Of a stretch of 64,000 nucleotides of DNA, positions 1-14,300 are shown piece after piece. The stretch is from Halictus rubicundus (taxonomy: Eukaryota > Arthropoda > Insecta > Hymenoptera > Halictidae), in NCBI RefSeq assembly GCF_050948215.1, contig NW_027488628.1, positions 496,001 to 560,000 on the forward strand, given 5' to 3'. Under the pieces are notes generated by a model. The model was not told the DNA's origin. It saw nothing but the letters and a program-made list of their open reading frames with translations, and made no database searches. How positions within the stretch are numbered: position 1 is the first letter of the stretch; each line of letters begins with the position of its first letter. The translations under genes were made by a program, and so were the position numbers.

Positions 1-12
1 ATAGAGGATAGA

Positions 13-3000
13 GGATAAAGGATAGGATAGGATAGAGGATGGGGTAGGATAGAGGATAGGATAGGATAGAGGATAGGATAGGATAGAGGATAGGATAGGA
101 TAGAGGATAGCATAGGATAGAGGATAGGATAGGATAGAGAATAGGATAGGATAGAGGCTAGGATAGAGGATAGGATAGGGGATAGGATAGAGGATAGGAT
201 AGAGGATAGGATAGGATAGAGGATAGGATAGGATAGAGGATAGGATAGGATAGAGAATAGGATAGGATAGAGGCTAGGATAGAGGATAGGATAGAGGATA
301 GGATAGAGGATAGGATAGAGGATAGGATAGAGGATAGGATAGGATAGAGGATAGGATAGAAGATAGGAGAGAGGATAGAATAGAGGATAGGATAGAGGAT
401 TGGATAGGATAGAGGATAGGATCGGATAGAGGATAGGGTGGGATAGAGGATAGGATAGGATAGAGGATCGGATAGAGGATAGGATAGCATTGAGGATAGG
501 ATAGGATAGTGGATAGGATAAAGGATAGGATAGAGGATAGGATAGGATAGAGGATAGGATAGGATAGAGGATAGGATAGAGGATAGGATAGGATAGAGGA
601 TAGGATAGGATAGAGGAAAGGATAGAGGATAGGATAGGATAGAGGATAGGATAGAAGATAGGAGAGAGGATAGAATAGAGGATAGGATAGAGGATTGGAT
701 AGGATAGAAGATAGGATAGGATAGAGAATAGGATAGGATAGAGGCTAGGATAGATGATAGGATAGAGGATAGGATAGAGGATAGGATAGAGAATAGGATA
801 GGATAGAGCATAGGATAGGATAGAGGATAGGATAGGATAGAGAATAGGATAGGATAGAGGCTAGGATAGAGGATAGGATAGAGGATAGGATAGAGGATAG
901 GATAGAGGATAGGATAGGACAGAGGATAGGATAGAAGATAGGAGAGAGGATAGAATAGAGGATAGGATAGAGGATTGGATAGGATAGAGGATAGGATCGG
1001 ATAGAGGATAGGGTGGGATAGAGGATAGGATAGGATAGAGGATCGGATAGAGGATAGGATAGCATTGAGGATAGGATAGGATAGTGGATAGGATAAAGGA
1101 TAGGATAGAGGATAGGATAGGATAGAGGATAGGATAGGATAGAGGATAGGATAGGATAGAGGAAAGGATAGGATAGAGGATAGGATAGAGAATAGGATAG
1201 GATAGAGAATAGGATAGGATAGAGGATAGGATAGGATTGAGGATAGGATAGGATTGAGGATAGGATAGGGTAGAGCATAGGATAGGATAGAGGATAGGAT
1301 AGAGGATAGGATAGATGATAGGATAGGATAGAGGATTGGATAGGATAGAGGATAGAGGATAGGATAGGATACAGGAAGGGATAGGATTGAGTATAGGATT
1401 GGATAGAGGATAGGACAGGATAGATGATAGGATAGGATAGAGGATAGGATAGAGGATTGGATAGGATAGAGGATAGGATAGGATAGAGGATAGGATAGGA
1501 TAGGACAGAGGATAGGATAGGATAGAGGATAGGATAGGATAGAGGATAGGATAGGATAGAGGAAAGGATAGGATAGAGGATAGGATAGGTAATTGGATAG
1601 GATAGAGGATAGGATAAGGTAGAGGATAGTATAGGATAGAGGATAGGTTAGGATAAAGGATAGGATAGGATAGAGGATAGAGGATAAAGGATAGGATAGG
1701 ATAGAGGATGGGGTAGGATAGAGGATAGGATAGGATAGAGGATAGGATAGGATAGAGGATAGGATAGGATAGAGGATAGCATAGGATAGAGGATAGGATA
1801 GGATAGAGAATAGGATAGGATAGAGGCTAGGATAGAGGATAGGATAGGGGATAGGATAGAGGATAGGATAGAGGATAGGATAGGATAGAGGATAGGATAG
1901 GATAGAGGATAGGATAGGATAGAGAATAGGATAGGATAGAGGCTAGGATAGAGGATAGGATAGAGGATAGGATAGAGGATAGGATAGAGGATAGGATAGA
2001 GGATAGGATAGGATAGAGGATAGGATAGAAGATAGGAGAGAGGATAGAATAGAGGATAGGATAGAGGATTGGATAGGATAGAGGATAGGATCGGATAGAG
2101 GATAGGGTGGGATAGAGGATAGGATAGGATAGAGGATCGGATAGAGGATAGGATAGCATTGAGGATAGGATAGGATAGTGGATAGGATAAAGGATAGGAT
2201 AGAGGATAGGATAGGATAGAGGATAGGATAGGATAGAGGATAGGATAGGATAGAGGATAGGATAGGATAGAGGATAGGATAGGATAGAGGATAGGATAGG
2301 ATAGAGGATAGGATAGGATAGAGGATAGGATAGGATAGAGGATAGGATATAATAGAGGATAGGATAGGAAAGAGGAGCGGATAGAGGATTGGATAGGATA
2401 GAGGATAGGATAGGATAGAGGATAGGATAGAGGATAGGATAGAGGATAGGATAGAGGATAGGATAGGATAGAGGATAGGATAGAATAGAGGATACGATAG
2501 GATAAAGGATAGGATAGGATAGAGGATAGGATAGGATAGAGGATACGATATTATGGGCTATATGGCAGGATGGAGGACAGGATAGGATAGAGGAAAGGAT
2601 AGTAAAGTGGATAGGATAGGATGGATAATAGGATAGAGGATAGGATAGAGGATTGGATAGGATAGAGGATAGGATAGAGGATAGGATAGGATAGGACAGA
2701 GGATAGGATAGGATAGAGGATAGGATAGGATAGAGGATAGGATAGGATAGAGGAAAGGATAGGATAGAGGATAGGATAGGTAATTGGATAGGATAGAGGA
2801 TAGGATAAGGTAGAGGATAGTATAGGATAGAGGATAGGTTAGGATAAAGGATAGGATAGGATAGAGGATAGAGGATAAAGGATAGGATAGGATAGAGGAT
2901 GGGGTAGGATAGAGGATAGGATAGGATAGAGGATAGGATAGGATAGAGGATAGGATAGGATAGAGGATAGCATAGGATAGAGGATAGGATAGGATAGAGA

Positions 3001-5885
3001 ATAGGATAGGATAGAGGCTAGGATAGAGGATAGGATAGGGGATAGGATAGAGGATAGGATAGAGGATAGGATAGGATAGAGGATAGGATAGGATAGAGGA
3101 TAGGATAGGATAGAGAATAGGATAGGATAGAGGCTAGGATAGAGGATAGGATAGAGGATAGGATAGAGGATAGGATAGAGGATAGGATAGAGGATAGGAT
3201 AGGATAGAGGATAGGATAGAAGATAGGAGAGAGGATAGAATAGAGGATAGGATAGAGGATTGGATAGGATAGAGGATAGGATCGGATAGAGGATAGGGTG
3301 GGATAGAGGATAGGATAGGATAGAGGATCGGATAGAGGATAGGATAGCATTGAGGATAGGATAGGATAGTGGATAGGATAAAGGATAGGATAGAGGATAG
3401 GATAGGATAGAGGATAGGATAGGATAGAGGATAGGATAGAGGATAGGATAGGATAGAGGATAGGATAGGATAGAGGAAAGGATAGAGGATAGGATAGGAT
3501 AGAGGATAGGTTAGAAGATAGGAGAGAGGATAGAATAGAGGATAGGATAGAGGATTGGATAGGATAGAAGATAGGATAGGATAGAGAATAGGATAGGATA
3601 GAGGATAGGATAGGATAGAGGATAGGATATAATAGAGGATAGGATAGGATTGAGGATCGGATAGAGGATAGGATAGGATAGAGGATCGGATAGAGGATAG
3701 GATAGGATTGAGGATAGGAAGGGATAGATGATAGGATAGAGGATTGGATAGGATAGAGGATCGGATAGAGGATAGGATAGGATAGAGGATAGGATAGGAT
3801 AGAGGATAGGATAGGATAGAGGATAGGATAGGATAGAGGATAGGATATAATAGAGGATAGGATAGGAAAGAGGAGCGGATAGAGGATTGGATAGGATAGA
3901 GGATAGGATAGGATAGAGGATAGGATAGAGGATAGGATAGAGGATAGGATAGAGGATAGGATAGGATAGAGGATAGGATAGAATAGAGGATACGATAGGA
4001 TAAAGGATAGGATAGGATAGAGGATAGGATAGGATAGAGGATACGATATTATGGGCTATATGGCAGGATGGAGGACAGGATAGGATAGAGGAAAGGATAG
4101 TAAAGTGGATAGGATAGGATGGATAATAGGATAGAGGATAGGATAGAGGATTGGATAGGATAGAGGATAGGATAGGATAGAGGATAGGATAGGATAGGAC
4201 AGAGGATAGGATAGGATAGAGGATAGGATAGGATAGAGGATAGGATAGGATAGAGGAAAGGATAGGATAGAGGATAGGATAGGTAATTGGATAGGATAGA
4301 GGATAGGATAAGGTAGAGGATAGTATAGGATAGAGGATAGGTTAGGATAAAGGATAGGATAGGATAGAGGATAGAGGATAAAGGATAGGATAGGATAGAG
4401 GATGGGGTAGGATAGAGGATAGGATAGGATAGAGGATAGGATAGGATAGAGGATAGGATAGGATAGAGGATAGCATAGGATAGAGGATAGGATAGGATAG
4501 AGAATAGGATAGGATAGAGGCTAGGATAGAGGATAGGATAGGGGATAGGATAGAGGATAGGATAGAGGATAGGATAGGATAGAGGATAGGATAGGATAGA
4601 GGATAGGATAGGATAGAGAATAGGATAGGATAGAGGCTAGGATAGAGGATAGGATAGAGGATAGGATAGAGGATAGGATAGAGGATAGGATAGAGGATAG
4701 GATAGGATAGAGGATAGGATAGAAGATAGGAGAGAGGATAGAATAGAGGATAGGATAGAGGATTGGATAGGATAGAGGATAGGATCGGATAGAGGATAGG
4801 GTGGGATAGAGGATAGGATAGGATAGAGGATCGGATAGAGGATAGGATAGCATTGAGGATAGGATAGGATAGTGGATAGGATAAAGGATAGGATAGAGGA
4901 TAGGATAGGATAGAGGATAGGATAGGATAGAGGATAGGATAGGATAGAGGATAGGATAGGATAGAGGATAGGATAGGATAGAGGATAGGATAGGATAGAG
5001 GATAGGATAGGATAGAGGAAAGGATAGAGGATAGGATAGGATAGAGGATAGGATAGAAGATAGGAGAGAGGATAGAATAGAGGATAGGATAGAGGATTGG
5101 ATAGGATAGAAGATAGGATAGGATAGAGAATAGGATAGGATAGAGGCTAGGATAGATGATAGGATAGAGGATAGGATAGAGGATAGGATAGAGGATAGGA
5201 TAGGATAGAGCATAGGATAGGATAGAGGATAGGATAGGATAGAGAATAGGATAGGATAGAGGCTAGGATAGAGGATAGGATAGAGGATAGGATAGAGGAT
5301 AGGATAGAGGATAGGATAGGACAGAGGATAGGATAGAAGATAGGAGAGAGGATAGAATAGAGGATAGGATAGAGGATTGGATAGGATAGAGGATAGGATC
5401 GGATAGAGGATAGGGTGGGATAGAGGATAGGATAGGATAGAGGATCGGATAGAGGATAGGATAGCATTGAGGATAGGATAGGATAGTGGATAGGATAAAG
5501 GATAGGATAGAGGATAGGATAGGATAGAGGATAGGATAGGATAGAGGATAGGATAGGATAGAGGAAAGGATAGGATAGAGGATAGGATAGAGAATAGGAT
5601 AGGATAGAGAATAGGATAGGATAGAGGATAGGATAGGATTGAGGATAGGATAGGATTGAGGATAGGCAAGGGTAGAGCATAGGATAGGATAGAGGATAGG
5701 ATAGAGGATAGGATAGATGATAGGATAGGATAGAGGATTGGATAGGATAGAGGATAGAGGATAGGATAGGATACAGGAAGGGATAGGATTGAGTATAGGA
5801 TTGGATAGAGGATAGGACAGGATAGATGATAGGATAGGATAGAGGATAGGATAGAGGATAGGATAGAGAATAGGATAGGATAGAG
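13..5885. repeat. Higher-order repeat region A, four blocks of 1.2-1.7 kb
   Basis: A marker made of GGATAAAGGATAGG followed closely by GATGGGGTAGG occurs at 13, 1682, 2873 and 4376. This gives block lengths of 1,669, 1,191 and 1,503 bp, plus a last block of about 1.5 kb. A second marker, GAGGCTAGGATAGAGG, lies at 154, 1823, 3014 and 4517, at the same offset in each block. The segments at 1827-2159 and 3018-3350 have identical translations. The blocks are therefore copies of one unit that differ by internal gain or loss of monomers. The most divergent monomers of the region, containing ATGGGCTATATGGCAGG, are at 2546 and 4044, in blocks 2 and 3. No gene is visible. Confidence 0.85.
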
Positions 5886-6195
5886 AATAGGAACGGATGG
5901 ATGATATTATAGGATAGAGGATAGGATATGATAGAGTATACGATATTATAGAGGATAGGATAGGATAGAGGATAGAATAGGTGATTGGATAGGATAGTGG
6001 ATAGGATAGGTTCGAGGAATGGATAGGATAGAGAATAGGATAGGATAGATGATAGGATAGAGGAAAGGATAGGATAGAGGAAAGGTTAGAGGATAGGATA
6101 GGATAGGGGATACGACAGATGATAGGATAGGATTGAGAATAGGATAGGATAGAGGATAGGATAGGATAGAGGATACGATAGAGTATTGTATAGAG
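5886..6195. repeat. Transition between satellite regions A and B
   Basis: This is degenerate satellite with an unusual density of variants: GAACGGATGGATGATATTA near 5891, then CGATATTATAGAGG near 5941, and a GAGTATTGTATAGAGG monomer near 6181. It separates the 1.2-1.7-kb blocks on the left from the 5.2-kb duplication on the right. Nothing gene-like is seen. Confidence 0.55.
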
Positions 6196-9100
6196 GATAG
6201 GATAGGATAGAGAATAGGATAGGATAGAGGATAGGATAGGATAGAGGATAGGATTGGATAGAGGATAGAATAGAGGATAGGATAGGATAGAGGATCGGAT
6301 AGAGGATATGATAGGATAGAGGATAGGATAGGATAGAGGATTGGATAAGGTAGAGGATAGTATAGGATAGAGGATAGGATAGGATAGAGGATATAATAGG
6401 ATTGAGGAAAGGATAGGATAGAGGATAGGATAGGATCGAGGATAGGATAGGATAGAGGATAGGATAGAGGATAGGATAGGATAGAGGATAGGATAGGATA
6501 GAGGATAGGATAGGATAGAGGATAGGATAGGATAGAGGATACGATAGGATCGAGGATAGGATAGGATAGAGGAAAGGATAGGATAGAATATAGGACAGGA
6601 TAGAGGATAGGATAGAGGATAGGATAGAGGAAAGGATAGAATAGAGTATAGGAAAGGATTGAGGATAGGATAGAGGATAGGATGGAGGATAGGATAGAGG
6701 ATAGGATGGAGGATAGGATAGAGGATAGGATGGAGGATAGGATAGAGGATAGGATAGGATAGAGGATAGGATAGGATAGAGGATAGGACATAATAGAGGA
6801 TAGGATAGGATTGAGGATCGGATAGAGGATAGGATAGGATAGAGGATAGGATAGGATGGAGGATAGGACATAATAGAGGATAGGATAGGATTGAGGATCG
6901 GATAGAGGATAGGATAGGATAGAGGATCGGATAGAGGATAGGATAGGATTAAGGATAGGAAGGGATAGATGATAGGATAGAGGATTGGATAGGATAGAGG
7001 ATCGCATAGAGGATAGGATAGGATAGAGGATTGGATAGGATAGAGGATAGGATAGAGGATAGGATAGAGGATAGGATAGAGGATAGGATAGGATAGAGGA
7101 TAGGATAGAATAGAGGATACGATAGGATAAAGGATAGGATAGGATAGAGGATAGGATAGGATAGAGGATAGGATAGGATAGAGGATAGGATAGTATAGAG
7201 GATAGGATAGGATAGAGGATAGGATAGGATAGAGGATAGGATAGGATAGTGGATAGGATAGGATAGAGGATAGGATACAGGATAGAATAGAGGATAGAGG
7301 ATAGGATAGGGGATTGGATAGGATAGAGGATAGGATAAGTTAGAGGATAGTATAGGATAGAGAATAGGATAGGGGATTGGATAGGATACAGGATAGGATA
7401 CGATAGAGGATATGATACGATAGAGGATAGCGTAGGATAGGGGATATTATAGGATAGAGGATAGGATAATATAGAGTATAGAATAGGATAGAGGATACGA
7501 TACAGAATAGGATACATGATTGGATAGGATAGGGGATATTATAGGAAAGAGGAAAGGATAGGATAGAGGATAGGATAGGGGACTGGATAGGATAGAGGAT
7601 AGGATAGGATAGAGGATAGGATAAGTTAGAGGATAGGATAGGATAGAGTACAGGATAGGGGATTGGATAGGATACAGGATAGGATACGATAGAGGATATG
7701 ATACGATAGAGGATTGCATAGGATATGGGATATTATAGGATAAAGGATAGGATAGGATAGAGGATAGTATAGGATAGAGAATAGGATAGGGGATTGGATA
7801 GGATACAGGAAAGGATACGATAGAGGATATGATACGATAGAGGATAGCATAGGATAGGGGATATTATAGGATAGAGGATAGGATAGGATAGAGGATAGGA
7901 TAGGATAGAGTATAGAATAGGATAGAGGATACGATACAGAATAGGATACATGATTGGATAGGATAGGGGATATTATAGGATAGAGGAAAGGATAGGATAG
8001 AGGATAGTATAGGATAGAGGATAGGATAGGATAGAGGATAGGATAGGATAGAGAATAGGATAGGATAAAGGATTGGATAGGATAGGGGATATTATAGGAT
8101 ACAGGATAGGATTTATAGAGTATAGGATAGAGGAGAGGATAGGATAGAGGATAGGATAAGATAGAGGATAGGATAGGATAGAGGATAGGATAGGATAGAG
8201 GATAGGATAGGATAGAGGATAGGATAGGAAAGAGGAGCGGATAGAGGATTGGATAGGATAGAGGATAGGATAGAGGATAGGATAGAGGATAGGATAGAGG
8301 ATAGGATAGGATAGAGGATAGGATAGAATAGAGGATACGATAGGATAAAGGATAGGATAGGATAGAGGATAGGATAGGATAGAGGATAGGATAGTATAGA
8401 GGATAGGATAGGATAGAGGATAGGATAGGATAGAGGATAGGATAGGATAGTGGATAGGATAGGATAGAGGATAGGATACAGGATAGAATAGAGGATAGAG
8501 GATAGGATAGGGGATTGGATAGGATAGAGGATAGGATAAGTTAGAGGATAGTATAGGATAGAGAATAGGATAGGGGATTGGATAGGATACAGGATAGGAT
8601 ACGATAGAGGATATGATACGATAGAGGATAGCGTAGGATAGGGGATATTATAGGATAGAGGATAGGATAATATAGAGTATAGAATAGGATAGAGGATACG
8701 ATACAGAATAGGATACATGATTGGATAGGATAGGGGATATTATAGGAAAGAGGAAAGGATAGGATAGAGGATAGGATAGGGGACTGGATAGGATAGAGGA
8801 TAGGATAGGATAGAGGATAGGATAAGTTAGAGGATAGGATAGGATAGAGTACAGGATAGGGGATTGGATAGGATACAGGATAGGATACGATAGAGGATAT
8901 GATACGATAGAGGATTGCATAGGATATGGGATATTATAGGATAAAGGATAGGATAGGATAGACGATAGTATAGGATAGAGAATAGGATAGGGGATCGGAT
9001 AGGATACAGGAAAGGATACGATAGAGGATATGATACGATAGAGGATAGCATAGGATAGGGGATATTATAGGATAGAGGATAGGATAGGATAGAGGATAGG

Positions 9101-11396
9101 ATAGGATAGAGTATAGAATAGGATAGAGGATACGATACAGAATAGGATACATGATTGGATAGGATAGGGGATATTATAGGATAGAGGAAAGGATAGGATA
9201 GAGGATAGTATAGGATAGAGGATAGGATAGGATAGAGGATAGGATAGGATAGAGAATAGGATAGGATAAAGGATTGGATAGGATAGGGGATATTATAGGA
9301 TACAGGATAGGATACGATAGAGTATAGGATAGAGGAGAGGATAGGATAGAGGATAGGATAAGATAGAGGATAGGATAGGATAGAGGATAGGATAGGATAG
9401 AGGATAGGATAGGATAGAGGATAGGATAGGAAAGAGGAGCGGATAGAGGATTGGATAGGATAGAGGATAGGATAGAGGATAGGATAGAGGATAGGATAGA
9501 GGATAGGATAGGATAGAGGATAGGATAGAATAGAGGATACGATAGGATAAAGGATAGGATAGGATAGAGGATAGGATAGGATAGTGGATAGGATAGGATA
9601 GAGGATAGGATACAGGATAGAATAGAGGATAGAGGATAGGATAGGGGATTGGATAGGATAGAGGATAGGATAAGTTAGAGGATAGTATAGGATAGAGAAT
9701 AGGATAGGGGATTGGATAGGATACAGGATAGGATACGATAGAGGATATGATACGATAGAGGATAGCGTAGGATAGGGGATATTATAGGATAGAGGATAGG
9801 ATAATATAGAGTATAGAATAGGATAGAGGATACGATACAGAATAGGATACATGATTGGATAGGATAGGGGATATTATAGGAAAGAGGAAAGGATAGGATA
9901 GAGGATAGGATAGGGGACTGGATAGGATAGAGGATAGGATAGGATAGAGAATAGGATAGGATAAAGGATTGGATAGGATAGGGGATATTATAGGATACAG
10001 GATAGGATACGATAGAGTATAGGATAGAGGAGAGGATAGGATAGAGGATAGGATAAGATAGAGGATAGGATAGGATAGAGGATAGGATAGGATAGAGGAT
10101 AGGATAGGATAGAGGATAGGATAGGAGAGAGGATAGGATAGGATAGAGGACAGGATAGGATAGAGGATAGGATAGGATAGAGGATAGGATAGGATAGAGG
10201 ATAGGATAGGATAGAGGATAGGATAGGATAGAGGATAGGATAGGATAGAGGATAGGATAGGATAGAGGATAGGATAGGATAGAGGATAGGATAGGATAGA
10301 GGATAGGATAGGATAGAGGATAGGATAGGATAGAGGATAGGATAGGATAGAGTATAGGATAGGATAGAGGATTGGATAGGATAGAGGATAGATGATAGGA
10401 TAGGATAGAGCATTGGATAGGATACAGGATAGGATAGGATAGACGATAGGATAGACGATAGGATAGGATAGCGGATAGGATAGGATAGAGGATAGGATAG
10501 GATAGAGGATAGGATAGGATAGAGGATAGGATAGACGACAGGATAGGATAGAGGATAGGATAGGATAGAGGATAGGATAGGATAGAGGATAGGATAGGAT
10601 AGAGGATAGGATAGAGGATAGGATAGAGAATAGGTCAGGATAGAGGATAGGATAGGATAGAGGATAGGATAGTATAGAGGATAGGATAGACGATAGGATA
10701 GGATAGAGGATAGGATAGGATAGAGGATAGGATAGGATAGAGGATTGGATAGGATACAGGAATGGATAGGATTGAGGTTAGATGATAGGATAGGATAGAG
10801 GATAGGATAGGATAGAGGAGAGGATAGGAGAGAGGATAGGATAGGATAGAGGAGAGGATAGGATAGAGGATAGGATAGGATAGAGGATAGGATAGGATAG
10901 AGTATAGGATAGGATAGAGGATTGGATAGGATAGAGGATAGATGATAGGATAGGATAGAGCATTGGATAGGATACAGGAAAGGATAGGATAGAGGATAGG
11001 ATAGACGATAGGATACGATAGAGGAAGGGATAGGATAGAGGATTGGATAGAGAATAGGTTAGGATAGAGGATAGGATAGGATAGAGGATAGGATAGGATA
11101 GAGGATAGGATAGGATAGAGGATAGGATAGGATACAGGAAAGGATAGGATTGATGATAGATTATAGGATAGGATAGAGGATAGGATATAATAGAGGATAG
11201 GATAGACGATAGGATAGACGATAGGATAGGATAGAGGATATTATAGGATAGAGGATAGGATTGAGGATAGGATAGGATAGAGGATAGGATAGGATAGGAT
11301 AGAGGATAGGATAGGATAGAGGATTGGATAGGATACAGGAAAGGATAGGATTGATGATAGATGATAGGATAGGATAGAGGATTGGATAGGATACAG
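6196..11396. repeat. 5,201-bp higher-order unit, copy 1
   Basis: Every marker checked here reappears exactly 5,201 bp downstream: GGATTGG at 6251 and 11452, open-frame ends at 6871 and 12072, 7517 and 12718, 7719 and 12920, and 10413 and 15614. Going left, the match stops at about 6195, where GAGTATTGTATAGAGG faces GATTGGATAGGATACAGG in the second copy. Only two single-base differences were noticed between copies: near 6350 (ATAAGGTAGAGG against ATAAGATAGAGG) and near 8995 (GGGGATCGG against GGGGATTGG). The unit contains three internal repeats of about 1.2 kb. No gene is visible. Confidence 0.88.
7266..10420. repeat. Nested repeats of about 1.2 kb inside 5.2-kb copy 1
   Basis: The marker GAGGATAGGATACAGGATAG occurs at about 7266, 8467 and 9601, giving spacings of 1,201 and 1,134 bp. 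The stretch 7447-7719 translates identically to 8648-8920. All three units carry GGGGATATTATAGG and GATACGATACAGAATAGG variants that are rare elsewhere in the window. The same trio recurs at about 12467-15620 in copy 2, so the 1.2-kb expansion came before the 5.2-kb duplication. Confidence 0.8.
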
Positions 11397-14300
11397 GATA
11401 GGATAGGATAGAGAATAGGATAGGATAGAGGATAGGATAGGATAGAGGATAGGATTGGATAGAGGATAGAATAGAGGATAGGATAGGATAGAGGATCGGA
11501 TAGAGGATATGATAGGATAGAGGATAGGATAGGATAGAGGATTGGATAAGATAGAGGATAGTATAGGATAGAGGATAGGATAGGATAGAGGATATAATAG
11601 GATTGAGGAAAGGATAGGATAGAGGATAGGATAGGATCGAGGATAGGATAGGATAGAGGATAGGATAGAGGATAGGATAGGATAGAGGATAGGATAGGAT
11701 AGAGGATAGGATAGGATAGAGGATAGGATAGGATAGAGGATACGATAGGATCGAGGATAGGATAGGATAGAGGAAAGGATAGGATAGAATATAGGACAGG
11801 ATAGAGGATAGGATAGAGGATAGGATAGAGGAAAGGATAGAATAGAGTATAGGAAAGGATTGAGGATAGGATAGAGGATAGGATGGAGGATAGGATAGAG
11901 GATAGGATGGAGGATAGGATAGAGGATAGGATGGAGGATAGGATAGAGGATAGGATAGGATAGAGGATAGGATAGGATAGAGGATAGGACATAATAGAGG
12001 ATAGGATAGGATTGAGGATCGGATAGAGGATAGGATAGGATAGAGGATAGGATAGGATGGAGGATAGGACATAATAGAGGATAGGATAGGATTGAGGATC
12101 GGATAGAGGATAGGATAGGATAGAGGATCGGATAGAGGATAGGATAGGATTAAGGATAGGAAGGGATAGATGATAGGATAGAGGATTGGATAGGATAGAG
12201 GATCGCATAGAGGATAGGATAGGATAGAGGATTGGATAGGATAGAGGATAGGATAGAGGATAGGATAGAGGATAGGATAGAGGATAGGATAGGATAGAGG
12301 ATAGGATAGAATAGAGGATACGATAGGATAAAGGATAGGATAGGATAGAGGATAGGATAGGATAGAGGATAGGATAGGATAGAGGATAGGATAGTATAGA
12401 GGATAGGATAGGATAGAGGATAGGATAGGATAGAGGATAGGATAGGATAGTGGATAGGATAGGATAGAGGATAGGATACAGGATAGAATAGAGGATAGAG
12501 GATAGGATAGGGGATTGGATAGGATAGAGGATAGGATAAGTTAGAGGATAGTATAGGATAGAGAATAGGATAGGGGATTGGATAGGATACAGGATAGGAT
12601 ACGATAGAGGATATGATACGATAGAGGATAGCGTAGGATAGGGGATATTATAGGATAGAGGATAGGATAATATAGAGTATAGAATAGGATAGAGGATACG
12701 ATACAGAATAGGATACATGATTGGATAGGATAGGGGATATTATAGGAAAGAGGAAAGGATAGGATAGAGGATAGGATAGGGGACTGGATAGGATAGAGGA
12801 TAGGATAGGATAGAGGATAGGATAAGTTAGAGGATAGGATAGGATAGAGTACAGGATAGGGGATTGGATAGGATACAGGATAGGATACGATAGAGGATAT
12901 GATACGATAGAGGATTGCATAGGATATGGGATATTATAGGATAAAGGATAGGATAGGATAGAGGATAGTATAGGATAGAGAATAGGATAGGGGATTGGAT
13001 AGGATACAGGAAAGGATACGATAGAGGATATGATACGATAGAGGATAGCATAGGATAGGGGATATTATAGGATAGAGGATAGGATAGGATAGAGGATAGG
13101 ATAGGATAGAGTATAGAATAGGATAGAGGATACGATACAGAATAGGATACATGATTGGATAGGATAGGGGATATTATAGGATAGAGGAAAGGATAGGATA
13201 GAGGATAGTATAGGATAGAGGATAGGATAGGATAGAGGATAGGATAGGATAGAGAATAGGATAGGATAAAGGATTGGATAGGATAGGGGATATTATAGGA
13301 TACAGGATAGGATTTATAGAGTATAGGATAGAGGAGAGGATAGGATAGAGGATAGGATAAGATAGAGGATAGGATAGGATAGAGGATAGGATAGGATAGA
13401 GGATAGGATAGGATAGAGGATAGGATAGGAAAGAGGAGCGGATAGAGGATTGGATAGGATAGAGGATAGGATAGAGGATAGGATAGAGGATAGGATAGAG
13501 GATAGGATAGGATAGAGGATAGGATAGAATAGAGGATACGATAGGATAAAGGATAGGATAGGATAGAGGATAGGATAGGATAGAGGATAGGATAGTATAG
13601 AGGATAGGATAGGATAGAGGATAGGATAGGATAGAGGATAGGATAGGATAGTGGATAGGATAGGATAGAGGATAGGATACAGGATAGAATAGAGGATAGA
13701 GGATAGGATAGGGGATTGGATAGGATAGAGGATAGGATAAGTTAGAGGATAGTATAGGATAGAGAATAGGATAGGGGATTGGATAGGATACAGGATAGGA
13801 TACGATAGAGGATATGATACGATAGAGGATAGCGTAGGATAGGGGATATTATAGGATAGAGGATAGGATAATATAGAGTATAGAATAGGATAGAGGATAC
13901 GATACAGAATAGGATACATGATTGGATAGGATAGGGGATATTATAGGAAAGAGGAAAGGATAGGATAGAGGATAGGATAGGGGACTGGATAGGATAGAGG
14001 ATAGGATAGGATAGAGGATAGGATAAGTTAGAGGATAGGATAGGATAGAGTACAGGATAGGGGATTGGATAGGATACAGGATAGGATACGATAGAGGATA
14101 TGATACGATAGAGGATTGCATAGGATATGGGATATTATAGGATAAAGGATAGGATAGGATAGACGATAGTATAGGATAGAGAATAGGATAGGGGATTGGA
14201 TAGGATACAGGAAAGGATACGATAGAGGATATGATACGATAGAGGATAGCATAGGATAGGGGATATTATAGGATAGAGGATAGGATAGGATAGAGGATAG

